A DNA stretch of 64,000 nucleotides from Microbacterium mitrae (GTDB lineage Bacteria; Actinomycetota; Actinomycetes; Actinomycetales; Microbacteriaceae). The DNA is taken from positions 62,001 to 126,000 of the forward strand of contig NZ_VRSW01000002.1 in the NCBI RefSeq assembly GCF_008017445.1. The letters run 5' to 3'. A model generated the notes under the pieces. That model saw only the letters and a program-made list of their open reading frames with translations. It was not told the DNA's origin and searched no databases. Positions 1-7,973 of this stretch are shown in pieces; the stretch's first letter is position 1, and the number at the start of each line of letters is the position of its first letter. The translations under genes and the position numbers were made by a program.

Positions 1-978
1 GGCGCGCAAGGTCTTGGCGATCGCTGCGGCGTCGATCGAGTCATCAAAATCGATCGTGGCGACGACGGGGGACCGGTGCTCGGGGTTTGACACGAACGGG
101 GTTGCGATGGCAGATGCCTCGGCCCAGTCGTAGAGCGCCCCGGAGCTTTCGCGCGTGCGCGCGTCTGCCCACGCGAGCCCACCGTTTGCGACGATCCAGT
201 CGAGTTGGCTGTTGAGCAGGTGCAGCGTCGTGAGCGCGGGTGTGTTGAGAGTTTGGTTCAGCCGCGAGTTATCCAGCGCTTGCTTCAGGCTCAAGAACTC
301 CGGAATGTAGCGGCCAGAAGCCGCGATGCGCTCGATGCGCTCAATAGCCGCGGGCGACACCACGGCAAACCACAGGCCGCCATCGGAGCCCAGGTTCTTC
401 TGCGGCGCGAAGTAATAAACGTCTGCCTCAGTGACGTCGAAGTCGATGCCGCCGGCAGCACTCGTCGCATCGACGACCGTCAGCGCGCCCTCGTCGCCGT
501 GCACGCGACGAATAGGAGCCGCCGCTCCCGTTGAGGTCTCATTGTGCGGGTAGGCGTAAACGTCAACGCCCGCCACCACCTCAGCCGCTGCAATGGTTCC
601 GGGCTCGGCATTGCGAACGTCTGGCGACTGCAGCCAGGGCGCCGCGGCAGCCTTGGCGAACTTGCCGCCAAACTCGCCGAAGACCAGGTTCTGCGCGCGG
701 TTTTCGATCAGCCCAAACGCCGCGGCATCCCAGAAGGCGGTCGAGCCGCCATTGCCGACGATGACTTCGTAGCCATCGGGCAGACGAAACAGCGTGCCCA
801 TCAGTTCGCGCACCGAACCAACCAGGTTCTTGACGGGAGCCTGACGGTGCGAGGTTCCCAGTAGCGAAAGACCGACCGACGCGAGCGACTGGATCTGCTC
901 CTCACGCACCTTGGAGGGGCCGCAACCAAAGCGGCCGTCAGCGGGAAGGAGGTCTCGGGGAATCTCAACTGTCGCCAT
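1..978 (-). CDS. serC: Phosphoserine aminotransferase SerC (C-terminus cut by window edge)
   Basis: PLP enzyme that converts 3-phosphohydroxypyruvate plus glutamate to phosphoserine in serine (and pyridoxine) synthesis. The reading frame is open from 978 down to base 1, 326 codons. The N-terminus has the family's 'FGCGPSKV' and 'LGTSHRQ' segments, later 'GNGGST', and the PLP-lysine region 'YYFAPQKNLG'. About 40-50 residues of the C-terminus should lie outside the window. The ATG at 978 is preceded, on its own strand, by TACACT six bases upstream, which fits a leaderless transcript. It is divergent from ideR. Confidence 0.93.
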   Translation of the reverse strand, partial: MATVEIPRDLLPADGRFGCGPSKVREEQIQSLASVGLSLLGTSHRQAPVKNLVGSVRELMGTLFRLPDGYEVIVGNGGSTAFWDAAAFGLIENRAQNLVFGEFGGKFAKAAAAPWLQSPDVRNAEPGTIAAAEVVAGVDVYAYPHNETSTGAAAPIRRVHGDEGALTVVDATSAAGGIDFDVTEADVYYFAPQKNLGSDGGLWFAVVSPAAIERIERIAASGRYIPEFLSLKQALDNSRLNQTLNTPALTTLHLLNSQLDWIVANGGLAWADARTRESSGALYDWAEASAIATPFVSNPEHRSPVVATIDFDDSIDAAAIAKTLRA

Positions 979-1073
979 GCGCTCAGTGTAGTTCGTCGGG
1001 CGCGGGCGTCCGGAGAGTGTGACGGTGAAAGTCGGTAGGCTAGAACCATTCCTTTTCTGAGCTGTGAGGCCTC

Positions 1074-1775
1074 ATGACCGACCTGATCGACACCACCGAA
1101 ATGTACCTCCGCACCATCCTGGAGCTGGAGGAGGAGAACATTACGCCGCTGCGTGCTCGCATCTCGGAGCGCCTCGGTCACTCTGGTCCGACGGTCTCGC
1201 AGACGGTCGGTCGCATGGAACGCGATGGTCTCGTCGTCGTCTCAGAAACTCGTACGCTCGAGCTCACCGAGCAGGGGCGCCAGAAGGCCGTTGACGTGAT
1301 GCGTAAGCACCGTCTGGCCGAGCGTCTGCTCTCGGATGTGATCGGCTTGGACTGGGCATACGTGCACGAAGAGGCGTGCCGCTGGGAGCACGTCATGAGC
1401 GAGCAGGTTGAGCGTCGCCTTGTCGAGCTTCTTGGCCACCCCACCGAATCGCCCTACGGCAACCCGATTCCTGGCCTTGACCAGGTCGGTGGCGAAACCA
1501 ATGCCACCTTCGAGCAGGGTGTCGTCGGCCTCGTGCAGCGACTGACCGACGCCGGTCGCCCCATCGAGGGCACCGTGCGCCGCCTCGCGGAACCCGCGCA
1601 GGTCGACCCGGAACTGCTGGAGCAGTTCCGGGACGCCGGCGTTGTGCCCGGCGCACGCGGCCAGTTCCGCTTCAACGAGGGATATGTGCTGGTGGAGATG
1701 GACGGCAACGAGTCTGGTCTCGAGCTGCCGGTCGAAGTGGCCGCGCACATCTTCCTTCTTGACGACCGCGCGTAA
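1074..1775 (+). CDS. ideR: Iron-dependent repressor IdeR/DtxR family
   Basis: Fe(II)-activated DNA-binding repressor of iron uptake and siderophore genes. The 233-residue protein has the full three-domain layout: an N-terminal winged helix (about 1-70, with 'SGPTVSQTVGRMERDGL'), a dimerisation/metal domain (about 71-140, with 'RKHRLAERLL' and 'EACRWEHVMS'), and a C-terminal SH3-like domain. Metal ligands known in the family are visible: Met10, the His/Glu of 'KHRLAE', and Cys-x-x-Glu-His in 'CRWEH'. Closeness to mycobacterial IdeR in the first 140 residues favours iron rather than manganese sensing (inference). A TAGGCT hexamer at about 1037 is a plausible -10, giving a short leader with a GTGAGG-like ribosome site. 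It stands alone, divergent from serC. Confidence 0.92.
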   Translation: MTDLIDTTEMYLRTILELEEENITPLRARISERLGHSGPTVSQTVGRMERDGLVVVSETRTLELTEQGRQKAVDVMRKHRLAERLLSDVIGLDWAYVHEEACRWEHVMSEQVERRLVELLGHPTESPYGNPIPGLDQVGGETNATFEQGVVGLVQRLTDAGRPIEGTVRRLAEPAQVDPELLEQFRDAGVVPGARGQFRFNEGYVLVEMDGNESGLELPVEVAAHIFLLDDRA

Positions 1776-1794
1776 CCCGTTATCGCCCGGGTTT
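1774..1794 (+). terminator. Possible weak terminator after ideR
   Basis: The stem AACCCG / CGGGTT overlaps the ideR stop codon and is followed by TT only. It is short, and its role is uncertain. Confidence 0.35.
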
Positions 1795-1989
1795 TGCCCC
1801 GGGTTCACGCGGAATTACGCGAATCGGCTCGGGCTGTGAGGTGTGCCACAACGGCCGCACTTCGCAGTTATGGATCATCTCCAAGATGAGAATTCTCGCG
1901 AATGTGCCGTCTCAGCGAGACAATATCGTTACATTCAGGTAGCCTTGCTCAAGTCCGAGGGCGAGAAGCTGGCCGGAGGACACCGTGGA

Positions 1990-2092
1990 AACTGCCTCGC
2001 TGGCTCGTCACTTCCGCGGGTCCCGATGCACAAAGTGCCCTGAGTAACAGAGTGCCGACGAGCCGCCACTGTCGTGGAGAGGCGCCCGGAGG
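1990..2092 (+). promoter_or_regulatory. Structured 5' leader of the M23 peptidase gene
   Basis: The 300 bases between ideR and the peptidase hold no gene. Close to the peptidase start an eight-base perfect helix can form between 2002-2009 (GGCTCGTC) and 2057-2064 (GACGAGCC), enclosing further pairing (CACTT/AAGTG). A second hairpin, CCAC-tgtc-GTGG at 2066-2077, lies just before the GGAGG ribosome site at 2088-2092. In actinobacteria, cell-wall hydrolase genes are often controlled by the c-di-AMP (ydaO) riboswitch, but I could not find that motif's conserved strings here, so no riboswitch class is assigned. Confidence 0.4.
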
Positions 2093-2098
2093 ATCAGC

Positions 2099-2992
2099 TT
2101 GTCGTCACAGAACGAATCGTTGAAGAGCGATACCGACACGTCGGTAACCCCATCTTCAGCCCCGCGAATTACCCGCCGCAGTGCAGAACAGACCAAGAAG
2201 AAGCCCGTCGCCCAGGCGCAGGCTCGCACCAAGCTCCGCCCCATTCGGGCGCTGGGCATCTTCGGTGCCGTCGCCGGTCTGATCGCCACTGTCGCACTTC
2301 CCGCCTACGCCGCGTTCCAGCCGGCGACGGAAGAATCCATCACCCTGCAGCAGGTTGCTGAAGACGGCGCCCAGACGATGGTTGTCGCGTCTGACGCCGA
2401 CACCACCAACCTGCCCGCCAACTCGTACGCTGCGACGACGATTGATGAGATCGAGCAGAAGAAGGCAGAAGAAGCTGCCGCGCAGCGCGCTAAGGAGCTC
2501 GCCGAGCAGGCCGCGGCCGCGGCAGCGTCCAGCTCTTCAACCTCGTCCAGCGCCTGGGCAGGCGCTGACCTCTCCATGGTTCCGGCTGGTTCCGGCGCCG
2601 TGATCTTCCCGCTGCAGAGCTATTCGTACATCGGTGACGGGTTCCGCTCGCGCGGCGGTGCACACGATGGTGTCGACATCTTGGCTCCGGCCATGACCCC
2701 GATCTACGCGGCAGCAGATGGCGTTGTCACCGTCTCGAGCGAGAGCTACTGGGGCTACGGCGTCGGTGTTGTCATCGACCACGTCATCGGCGGACAGCGC
2801 GTTTCAACGCTTTACGGACACATGACCTACGGCACCCGCCTCGTCAGCGTTGGCGACACGGTTTCGGTCGGCCAGCCCATCGGCGCTGTCGGCACGACCG
2901 GCCGTTCGACGGCTAACCACCTGCACTTCGAGGTAGAGGTTAACGGTTCGCTCGTCGATCCCATGGCCTGGCTCGAAGCGAACGTCGGCTAA
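2099..2992 (+). CDS. Exported M23 (LytM-type) peptidoglycan endopeptidase
   Basis: Zn-dependent peptidase expected to cut peptide cross-links in the cell wall. The 297-residue protein begins with a basic, Ser/Thr-rich cytoplasmic tail (1-48) and a membrane or signal segment (about 49-72, 'ALGIFGAVAGLIATVALPAYA'-like). An Ala/Glu-rich coiled stretch and a Ser-rich linker follow (about 115-150). The C-terminal M23 domain shows the Zn ligands in 'GAHDGVDI' (H-x3-D) and 'HLHFEVEV' (H-x-H). The start is a TTG at 2099, set by the strong GGAGG at 2088-2092; no ATG fits. It is a single-gene unit closed by the terminator at 3008-3044. Confidence 0.88.
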   Translation: MSSQNESLKSDTDTSVTPSSAPRITRRSAEQTKKKPVAQAQARTKLRPIRALGIFGAVAGLIATVALPAYAAFQPATEESITLQQVAEDGAQTMVVASDADTTNLPANSYAATTIDEIEQKKAEEAAAQRAKELAEQAAAAAASSSSTSSSAWAGADLSMVPAGSGAVIFPLQSYSYIGDGFRSRGGAHDGVDILAPAMTPIYAAADGVVTVSSESYWGYGVGVVIDHVIGGQRVSTLYGHMTYGTRLVSVGDTVSVGQPIGAVGTTGRSTANHLHFEVEVNGSLVDPMAWLEANVG

Positions 2993-3007
2993 CGATTCCC
3001 AAGAATT

Positions 3008-3044
3008 AACCCGCCAGTGACCAGAAAAGGTCGCTGGCGGGTTT
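3008..3044 (+). terminator. Rho-independent terminator of the M23 peptidase gene
   Basis: AACCCGCCAG at 3008-3017 pairs with CTGGCGGGTT at 3034-3043, extended inward by TGACC/GGTCG with one wobble, and is followed by T residues. It lies 16 bases after the peptidase stop. Confidence 0.85.
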
Positions 3045-3181
3045 ACTCTTTACCCGACGCGGAGAAAGCAGAGAGTGAGCACATGAACCGACGACCACGC
3101 ACCCAAACCATGGGTGCAGGAGGCCGAGACGTTCTGTTGCAATGCCTGCGACACGAAATGCATAGCCCTGCTGTGCGACTG

Positions 3182-3213
3182 AAAAGGTGCTGTCTGACAA
3201 GACAGCGCCTTTT
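3182..3213 (+). terminator. Strong intrinsic terminator with no annotated gene ending at it
   Basis: AAAAGGTGCTGTCT pairs with AGACAGCGCCTTTT across a four-base loop (GACA), with one wobble pair and T-rich flanks. It sits 90 bases before the HNH gene and 140 bases after the peptidase terminator, so it must end a transcript that starts in 3045-3181; a small RNA is the simplest reading. The inverted repeat GCACCCA/TGGGTGC at 3099-3117 could be part of that RNA. Confidence 0.75.
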
Positions 3214-3302
3214 GTCGTTTTCTGGCACTCTTTCTGCCGCCACCACGCCGCCACGCATCGAAGCGCCCAGCAGCCTGCCGGGCCCCATCGAGAGGACGAC
3301 GG

Positions 3303-3800
3303 ATGCGCACGTTGGTATTAAACGCCGGATATGAGCCGCTGGCCGTGGTCTCGTTCAAACGAGCCCTGCTGTTGGTAATGAATGACAGAGCGACGGTTCT
3401 GGAGTGCGTCGTCGATGACCCGGTGTGGACGGCGACGACGGTGTATGACCGCCCCGCCGTCATTGTTCTTACGCAGTACATTCGCCTTCCCAAGACGCGG
3501 CGCACGCCCGCAACGCGACGCGGAGTGCTACGTCGCGATGCGTTCCGGTGCGCGTACTGCGGCGGCACAGCATCAACGATCGATCATGTGCAGCCGCGAT
3601 CTCGCGGTGGCGATGGCTCCTGGGAGAACCTGGTGGCGTGCTGTCTTCGATGCAACAACATCAAGAGCGACCGCACACCGCAGGAGATGGGGTGGGAGCT
3701 GCGCATTACGCCGCGCGCACCACGAGGCGGAACCTGGGTGGTGCGCGGCGCGGAACGCGCAGAAGCGTCGTGGGAGCCGTATCTGGGGGTGGCGGCTTAG
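3303..3800 (+). CDS. HNH endonuclease family protein
   Basis: A 165-residue protein with a C-terminal HNH domain (about 75-135): paired Zn-binding cysteines in 'CAYCGG' and 'CLRCNN', and the ββα-metal core 'STIDHVQPRSRGG...WENLVACC' with its Asp-His and Asn. The N-terminal part ('RTLVLNAGYEPLAVV') matches a small chromosomal HNH family widespread in actinobacteria, usually without phage neighbours. The substrate is unknown; a stand-alone housekeeping nuclease is as likely as a mobile one. It faces the membrane-protein gene at 3822. Confidence 0.82.
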   Translation: MRTLVLNAGYEPLAVVSFKRALLLVMNDRATVLECVVDDPVWTATTVYDRPAVIVLTQYIRLPKTRRTPATRRGVLRRDAFRCAYCGGTASTIDHVQPRSRGGDGSWENLVACCLRCNNIKSDRTPQEMGWELRITPRAPRGGTWVVRGAERAEASWEPYLGVAA

Positions 3801-3821
3801 CCCACGACGCTTCTGGGTCGG

Positions 3822-4217
3822 TTACTTGGCTGCGCTCTTGGCGCCGTTAGCCTTTTCGCGCAGGAACAGGAGCGCCAGGATCCAGCCGCCGAGGGCGGTC
3901 ACGATCCAGACGACGAGCGGCGCGAGCACCCAGGCAACGGGCGACTCGATGCGCAGACCGCCAGGAAACAGGGTGGCGACAAAGAGGGCGAGGAGCGTCG
4001 TTACCAGCCCAATGCCGCCAAGAATGGCATCGGCATATTTGCGCGCCATGTTGAAGACAAACGGCCCCAGAATTGATTGCGCAATGGCAAAAACAGCCAC
4101 GGCAACGATAAAGCCACCCACTTCGAGCTTCACGTCGGGAATGAGCCAAGCGGCGACCAACAACCCGAGCGCTGCGGTCAGCAGGTTGATACCCACGCGG
4201 ATCAACATTCGAATCAT
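3822..4217 (-). CDS. Small membrane protein of the phage-holin-like (PF04020-type) family
   Basis: From the ATG at 4217, chosen because AAAGG lies eight bases before it, the protein is 131 residues with four predicted membrane helices (about 4-25, 30-52, 62-82, 92-118) and a Lys/Ala tail. The pattern resembles the 'phage holin family' proteins found in bacterial chromosomes, whose function is unknown. An upstream in-frame ATG at 4286 would add 23 Ser/Arg/Lys-rich residues ahead of the first helix. Nothing phage-like surrounds it, so a lysis role is not supported. Confidence 0.7.
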   Translation of the reverse strand: MIRMLIRVGINLLTAALGLLVAAWLIPDVKLEVGGFIVAVAVFAIAQSILGPFVFNMARKYADAILGGIGLVTTLLALFVATLFPGGLRIESPVAWVLAPLVVWIVTALGGWILALLFLREKANGAKSAAK

Positions 4218-4333
4218 CGCGAAACCTTTCTTACGGGTGCGCGCGCGCCCGCTGCTAGAAATTGAGCTGGCCGACGGCTGACTCATGCTCAGTATGGCAA
4301 ACCGCCACGCGGGCGGCTATGCACCCGCCTGCG

Positions 4334-5011
4334 TCATCCGGCCGGGGGCGATTCGTCGAGGCCGGGAAAGCTCCAGGTTCCATCGAGCACCTCGGCACGC
4401 GGGCGATAGAGGCGAACCAGATAGTTCCAACCCGGCATCACCGGAAGCACATTGGGATCACCATCACCGCCACCAAACGTGACGGTGAAGGTTCCGTCGT
4501 CATTGCGGGTGCCGACGATGTTGTCGATGCTGTAGGCGCCCAACGGGTTCTGCTCAAAGTAGCCGTCGGCGTTGTAGAGGGAGATTGACCAGAAGCCGTC
4601 AACCGGAACCTCGCCAATCGTGAGCGGGTAGCGGCCGACGGCGAGGTTGGGGCTGACCATGATGTACGACGCTTCGTGCTCGGGCAGCCCGCCCCACCCG
4701 AGCGCCGTGCCGATCAGGTGACGCACCGGGTCAACCGCGCTCTTGGTTCCGAAGCAGCGCTCCAGCCCGCCAAGGCCCGCACCCAGCTCCAACAGGGCGT
4801 TGCGCGTTGCGTCAAGCGACGCCTCGTCGTACGGCGGGAGCTCGAACGCCCGCGAAGACGCCGACGTCACCAGCAGCCGTCGTTGCAGGTCATTCACAAT
4901 CTCGATGTCGGCGGGGTCTTCGGGGTTCACCAGAATGCGCGCGGCGAGCATGACGTAATCGGTGTCGAACTCTGCAGTTGTCCAAAGCAACAGGTGGCGT
5001 TGCTTCTCAGG
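4334..5011 (-). pseudogene. 5'-truncated DUF1214 (DUF1254-type) protein gene
   Basis: The frame encodes only the C-terminal DUF1214 half of a DUF1254/DUF1214 protein: 'LLLWTTAEFDTDYV' through 'GEVPVDGFWSISLYNADGYF' and 'PVMPGWNYLVRLYRP' to the stop. Members usually have a longer N-terminal part, missing here. There is no ATG start; only TTG/CTG codons occur near 4990, with no ribosome site. Homologous sequence seems to stop at about 5010, exactly where the oppositely oriented SulP remnant begins, so both genes were probably cut by one deletion. Some DUF1214 proteins are short, so partial function cannot be excluded. Confidence 0.65.
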
Positions 5012-6022
5012 GTTGCCGATGTGCCGAACACCCTGCCGGGGCTGTCGCTCCCCGACATTTCGCTGATCCTGCCCCTCGTGCTGCCTGCGCTTTCTCTCGC
5101 TCTGGTCGCGCTCGTGCAGGGCGCCGCCATCAGTGGTTCCATTGCGAACCCCAACGGCCGCTACCCTGATCCGTCGGTGGACTTCAGCGGGCAGGGCTTC
5201 GCGAATATTGCGGCGGGGATGTTCCAGGGCATGCCGGTGGGCGGCTCAATGTCGGCCACCGCGCTCGTGCGGGCCGCGGGAGCGAAGAGTGCGCTCGCCA
5301 ACCTGATTGCCGCGGTCGTGATGGCGGCGACGATTCTGCTGCTGGGCTCGGTGATTGGCTACATCGCGATGCCCGCGCTCGCGGGATTGCTGATTCTCGT
5401 CGGGGTGCGCACGTTCAAGCTGCACGACGTGATGATGGTGTGGCGCACCGGCCCCATCCAAATCACCGTGCTCACGGTCACCTTCGTGCTGACGCTGCTC
5501 ATTCCGCTGCAGTACGCGGTGCTGAGTGGTGTGGGTCTCGCCGTCATCTTGCATGTCGCTCGGCAATCCAATCGCGTGACCGTCAAGCAGTGGGTGTTTG
5601 ACGAGGGCGAGGCGCTGCCCAACGAAATCGCGCCGCCAGCGGCCGTTGAAGCGGGCGCGGCGATCGTGTTGGTTCCATATGGCAGCCTATTTTTCGCCGC
5701 CGCGTCCGTGTTTGAGGCGCAACTGCCGGAGATCGCGAAAGATGCGCGGCGCGCGGTGGTGATCATCCGCTTGCGCGGCAAAGATGAATTGGGCAGCACC
5801 TTTATTCGCGTGCTGGCGCAGTACGCGACGCGCCTGCGCCGTTCTGGCGGCGCCCTGATGCTTGCCGGCGTGAGCGCAAAGGTCTACGAGCAACTCGCCG
5901 TGACCGGTGTGCTGTCGATCCTGGGCGCCGACAATGTGTTCATCGAACAACCCCGCGTCGGCATCGCGTTGCGTTCGGCGATGGATAAGGCGCAGCGCTG
6001 GCAGCGCGAAGGCGATGAGTAA
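5012..6022 (+). pseudogene. 5'-truncated SulP-family anion transporter gene
   Basis: Residues from 'VADVPNTLPGLSLPD' onward match the second half of SulP sulfate/bicarbonate transporters: the membrane segment with 'VQGAAISGSIANPNG', the 'FQGMPVGGSMSATALVRAAGAKS' region, three further helices, and a C-terminal STAS domain (about the last 115 residues). Full-length members have roughly 500-560 residues; some 200 N-terminal residues, including half the helices, are absent. The frame stays open upstream to 4676, but that part is the antisense of the DUF1214 remnant and resembles no transporter. No ribosome site precedes a start near 5012. Confidence 0.72.
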
Positions 6023-6082
6023 GCCGGGGTGGGGGAAGCTAACCTTAGGTCAGAATCGAAGCGAGCAGTTAGGGCGGCAGGT

Positions 6083-7240
6083 ATGGCGGCACTCGAGACC
6101 TCGGCCGATCGGGCTTCCACGTCATCGGAATCGCGGTCGCGGCTCGTCGCAAAGCGACTCGTGCTGCGTATCGTCTTCGCAGGCGTCGTCTTTGTCGGAT
6201 TGTGGCTGACCGTCACGCCTCCGGAAGGTGCCCGTGGACTACAGCTCCTGCTGGGAGTGGCTGCCATGCTTGCGGCCACGCTCAGTCATTGGGCCCCCGG
6301 CTCCGGTGTCCTGCTCGCGGTGGCCGCAACGACAACAGCCTGGGCGCTAAATTTGACAGCCGACCCGTTCCTTCTAGCTGGCGTCGGAGTGTTTACGAGT
6401 GCGGAGCGCCGCGGCACGCGCCGGTTTCCGTGGTGGTTGCTTGTCGCTGGGACGCTCCTGATGCTGGTCACTTTCGTGTTCGGTGGTCCGCCGAATTTGG
6501 GTGGATTCGAGGAGCGGATGCGCGGGGTTCTGCTCGGTGCGGTCGTGCTTGCGGTGTCATGGGTTTTGGGAGTTCGCACCCGTCAAGCGCAGCAGGTGGC
6601 TGAAGAACAAGTTCGAGCTGACGAGCGGTTACGGCTGGCCCGCGACGTACATGATGTTCTCTCGCACTCGCTCGGTGCTATTGGTGTGCGCGCGGGCGTG
6701 ACAGCGCACGTCGATGCGCTCGGCGAGCCAGAACTGCGGGAAGCGCTACGGGCGATCGAATCTCAGGCGCGGGATTCGCTGGCTGAATTGAAGCTACTGT
6801 TGCAACGCGAACGTGACGGCAAGCTCGAAACTGCCGCTGCCTCGTTGCCCCTCAGCGGCATTCTCCGCGATGTTTCCGCTACGGCGAAGCTGGCCGGGCT
6901 GGAAGTCGATCTCCACTACGACTCTGAAGTCGATCAGCTGCCCCCGTCGATCCGCACCACGGTGCATCGCGTCGCGCAGGAGGCGGTGACAAACGCCCTC
7001 CGTCACGCCGGAGCCACCCGGCTCACGCTCACTGTCACACACACTGCCACCGACGCGGTTGTTGCAGCGAGCGATGATGGCGTGGGTGTGTCTTCGGGCT
7101 TTTCGTACGGGCACGGTCTGACGGGGATGCGCGAGCGCGTCAGGCTGCTGGGAGGCGAACTCTGCATCGATTCCGGTCAGCCAGGGTTCCTCCTCACGGC
7201 GCGGATCCCGCTTCCGCAACACGAAGGAGCGGCACGATGA
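6083..7240 (+). CDS. NarL-type sensor histidine kinase
   Basis: Membrane sensor kinase of a two-component system. From the ATG at 6083, preceded by AGGGCGG, it has about 385 residues: a short cytoplasmic N-terminus, about five hydrophobic helices (roughly 25-170) with almost no extracellular domain, a HisKA_3 dimerisation helix with the phospho-acceptor His in 'RLARDVHDVLSHSLG', and an HATPase_c domain with 'VAQEAVTNALRHAGA' (N box), 'DDGVG' and 'GHGLTGMRERV'. A GTG at 6029 is an alternative start. Its stop overlaps the regulator start (ATGATG at 7237). Such sensors next to an ABC exporter usually sense cell-envelope stress or antibiotics (inference). Confidence 0.9.
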   Translation: MAALETSADRASTSSESRSRLVAKRLVLRIVFAGVVFVGLWLTVTPPEGARGLQLLLGVAAMLAATLSHWAPGSGVLLAVAATTTAWALNLTADPFLLAGVGVFTSAERRGTRRFPWWLLVAGTLLMLVTFVFGGPPNLGGFEERMRGVLLGAVVLAVSWVLGVRTRQAQQVAEEQVRADERLRLARDVHDVLSHSLGAIGVRAGVTAHVDALGEPELREALRAIESQARDSLAELKLLLQRERDGKLETAAASLPLSGILRDVSATAKLAGLEVDLHYDSEVDQLPPSIRTTVHRVAQEAVTNALRHAGATRLTLTVTHTATDAVVAASDDGVGVSSGFSYGHGLTGMRERVRLLGGELCIDSGQPGFLLTARIPLPQHEGAAR

Positions 7241-7890
7241 TGCCGATTCGGGTCCTGATCGCCGACGACGAAGCCGTGGTGCGCGACTCGCTGCGCCTAC
7301 TCATTGAACATGAGCCAGGGATGGTCGTGGTCGCGGAGGCCGCCGACGGCGTGGGCGCTGTCGAACGCGCCGCGGTCTCTCACCCCGATGTCGTGCTGAT
7401 GGATGTGCAGATGCCTATCATGACCGGCCTTGAAGCGACTCGGCAGTTGTGTAGAGAAGCCGCCGGGCCTCGCGTGATCGTGCTGACCACGTTCGATCTG
7501 GACGAATATGCGTTCGAGGCGCTTCAGGTCGGCGCATCGGGGTTCCTCCTCAAGAACAGCCCACCCAGCGACGTGCTGAGAGCCGTCCGGGTCGCCAGCG
7601 AAGGTGATGCGCTCCTCGCGCCCGAACTCACGCGCAGGTTGATCGACCGCTTCGTTCGCCCTGGAACCGCGCGGTTAGCAGATCCGCGAATAGAGAAGCT
7701 AACCGAGCGGGAGCGAGAGACGCTGACCCTGGTCGGGCGCGGCCTATCGAACGCTGAGATCGCTGCCAAGCTGTTCGTTACGCAGACCACGGCACGCACC
7801 TATGTCAGCCGGATCCTCTCGAAGCTGGGTGCGCGAGACCGCGCACAGCTCGTGGTCCTCGCCTACGAGACTCGACTGATCAGCGTCTAG
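7237..7890 (+). CDS. NarL/FixJ-family response regulator
   Basis: The 217-residue partner of the kinase, overlapping it by four bases. The receiver domain (1-120) has the acidic pair in 'IADDEAVVRD', the phospho-acceptor Asp in 'VVLMDVQMPIMTG', the conserved Thr in 'IVLTTFD', and the Lys in 'GFLLKNSPP'. The C-terminal LuxR-type helix-turn-helix (about 150-215) carries 'LTERERETLTLVGRGLSNAEIAAKLFV'-type sequence. It probably controls the ABC transporter genes that start 83 bases downstream. Confidence 0.92.
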   Translation: MMPIRVLIADDEAVVRDSLRLLIEHEPGMVVVAEAADGVGAVERAAVSHPDVVLMDVQMPIMTGLEATRQLCREAAGPRVIVLTTFDLDEYAFEALQVGASGFLLKNSPPSDVLRAVRVASEGDALLAPELTRRLIDRFVRPGTARLADPRIEKLTERERETLTLVGRGLSNAEIAAKLFVTQTTARTYVSRILSKLGARDRAQLVVLAYETRLISV

Positions 7891-7973
7891 GACAAGATGT
7901 CGCGGCTCCGCGCCGAGAGATTGTCGACACCCGCAGACTGACAACCTCGGGCGGTTTCGGTTGGCTAGTTGTC

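Noticed and set aside
1990-2092. Assignment as a c-di-AMP (ydaO) riboswitch
   Set aside because: The conserved ydaO strings were not found by eye; kept only as an unclassified structured leader.
3045-3213. Signal-recognition-particle RNA or 6C RNA
   Set aside because: Neither the SRP GGAA-type apical loop nor the C-rich loops of 6C RNA are present.
3303-4217. Prophage remnant (HNH nuclease plus holin-like protein)
   Set aside because: Both belong to families common in chromosomes; no integrase, terminase or structural gene is nearby.
4676-5011. N-terminal 112 residues of the SulP-frame ORF as real protein
   Set aside because: They are the antisense of the DUF1214 gene, contain no transporter-like helices, and lack a ribosome site.
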